A stretch of DNA of 6,751 nt, taken from positions 1-6,751 of the forward strand of contig JAJYMF010000237.1 in NCBI GenBank assembly GCA_021787175.1. Direction: 5' to 3'. The notes below the pieces were generated by a model, which saw nothing but the letters and a program-made list of their open reading frames with translations, searched no databases and was not told where the DNA came from. The translations under genes and the position numbers were made by a program. This DNA comes from Pseudomonadota bacterium (GTDB lineage: Bacteria; Pseudomonadota; Gammaproteobacteria; Xanthomonadales; Rhodanobacteraceae). Positions 5,887 through 6,751 of the stretch are shown here, one piece after another (positions within the stretch are counted from its first letter, which is position 1; each line of letters opens with the position of its first letter).

Positions 5887-6751
5887 CGCGCGGCCTCGGC
5901 GGACGGCGTGGCGCCGGCCTCCAGGACCGGAGCCGCGCCGCCCAGCGCCTTGTACAGCGCCACGTAGGCCACGCCTTCGGCCTCGCGCGCCCGGCTGGCG
6001 ACCAGCGCGGCGCGCAGCGCGGCGACGCGCGCGCTGTCGCCTTCGAGCCCATCGGCGAGACCCAGGCGCGTGCGTGTGGCCGCGGCCCGCGCGGCGCGCT
6101 GCAGCGCCGTGGCCGCCGCCGCGCTCTGCGCGGCGCGCTCGCGCGCCGCGGCCAGCTGCGCCAGCGCCTGCTCGGTCTCGCCGACCGCCGTCAGCACGGT
6201 CTGCCGGTAGTTCAGCACCGCCGCCCGCAGCGCATGGCCGTGCGCGCGTACCTGCGCCTGGCGCAGACCCCAGTCGAACAGCGGCATGTTGATGATCGGG
6301 CCGAAGCTGGGGATGGTGCGCAGGCGGCCGATCTCGCCGCCCGCGGTCTGCGCCGAGGCGGTCGCGGTCCAGCCCAGCGCCAGCCGCGGATAGAGATCGG
6401 CGCGGGCGATGCCGAGTTCGCCGGCGGCGCGCAGCACCGCGGCCTCGGCGCGCTGGATGTCGGGCCGCGTGCGCAGCAGATCGGCCGGCGGCAACACCGC
6501 CGTGGCGGCCGGCGGCGCCGGCAGCGCCGCCGTGGCGCCGAGCGCCGCGTCGGGCTCGGCTTCGCCCAGCAGCACCGCCAGCTGCTGCCGCGCCACCGCG
6601 ATCGCGGCCGGCGCGGCGGGCGCGGCGGCGCGCGCCGAATCCAGCGCCGCAGCCGCGGCGTCGCCGGCCTCGGGCGCAGCCAGATCCTGCCTGATGCGCA
6701 CGTCCGTCAGCGCCACGCGGCGCTGCGCCGCGGCGACCAGATCGGCATCCA
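5883..6751 (-). CDS. Outer-membrane efflux factor, TolC/NodT family (partial, N-terminus off window)
   Basis: The frame is open from the right edge, so about 289 C-terminal codons are present out of the 450-500 usual for the family. TolC/NodT proteins form a trimeric outer-membrane barrel with a periplasmic helical tunnel. Diagnostic stretches are LLRTRPDIQRAEA followed by AAGELGIARADLYPRL (around 6380-6480), PLFDWGLRQAQV (around 6245-6285), the helical NYRQTVLTAVGETEQAL (around 6160-6220) and a C-terminal YVALYKALGG (around 5940-5970). The RPDI and FDWG motifs place it nearer the NodT/OprM branch than classical TolC. Alanine-rich helices dominate. A GTG at 6716 is in frame, but the codons before it continue as plausible helix (DLVAAAQRR), so it is not the start. 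Its TGA overlaps the permease ATG, making it the first visible gene of the exporter operon. No promoter is in view. Confidence 0.92.
   Translation of the reverse strand, partial: DADLVAAAQRRVALTDVRIRQDLAAPEAGDAAAAALDSARAAAPAAPAAIAVARQQLAVLLGEAEPDAALGATAALPAPPAATAVLPPADLLRTRPDIQRAEAAVLRAAGELGIARADLYPRLALGWTATASAQTAGGEIGRLRTIPSFGPIINMPLFDWGLRQAQVRAHGHALRAAVLNYRQTVLTAVGETEQALAQLAAARERAAQSAAAATALQRAARAAATRTRLGLADGLEGDSARVAALRAALVASRAREAEGVAYVALYKALGGAAPVLEAGATPSAEAAR

Noticed and set aside
5200..6292. Plus-strand open frames opposite the permease and efflux factor (5200-5967, 5306-5713, 5867-6292)
   Set aside because: They are antisense shadows of genes with clear membrane segments and family motifs.

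Overview
The window looks like chromosomal DNA from a high-GC bacterium, most likely a proteobacterium. A Gammaproteobacterium is my best guess but is not proven. The evidence is very strong GC bias at third codon positions, a lipoprotein-type periplasmic adaptor paired with a TolC/NodT-type outer-membrane factor (so a diderm cell), and a CRISPR repeat ending in GGATTGAAAC. No cas gene, rRNA, tRNA or transposase is visible.

Positions 6-820 hold the end of a CRISPR array, with 12 copies of a 37-nt repeat and 11 unique spacers of 33-35 nt. The first five bases of the window look like the tail of another spacer, so the array continues to the left. The repeat's 3' end (ATTGAAAC) indicates rightward transcription, with the leader and newest spacers off the left edge. 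The repeat carries an 11-bp perfect stem and resembles type I-C repeats at both ends, but is longer than the usual 31-32 nt. Positions 821-907 are an 87-bp convergent gap with three small hairpins and no AT-rich leader.

Positions 908-2984 (minus strand) form a two-gene unit: a HAD-superfamily phosphatase of the MtnX-like/phosphoserine-phosphatase-like group, followed by a class III PLP-dependent aminotransferase overlapping it by 14 bp. Together they suggest a short pathway with one dephosphorylation and one transamination step. The substrate cannot be read from the sequence, and the aminotransferase lacks a C-terminal arginine common in its family.

Positions 3114-6751 (minus strand) form a tightly packed four-gene operon, transcribed in the order outer-membrane factor (N-terminus off the right edge), FtsX-like permease, ABC ATPase, periplasmic adaptor lipoprotein. 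The junctions are ATGA overlap, 5-bp gap, ATGA overlap. Together they would make a complete tripartite ABC exporter of the MacAB/DevBCA kind, reaching from the cytoplasm through the outer membrane. A hairpin just past the adaptor gene probably ends this transcript, and a 129-bp gap separates it from the phosphatase/aminotransferase unit.

Most of the window is explained by known families. The less ordinary parts are the extended CRISPR repeat, the unassigned phosphatase-aminotransferase pair, and the sorting signal of the adaptor lipoprotein.
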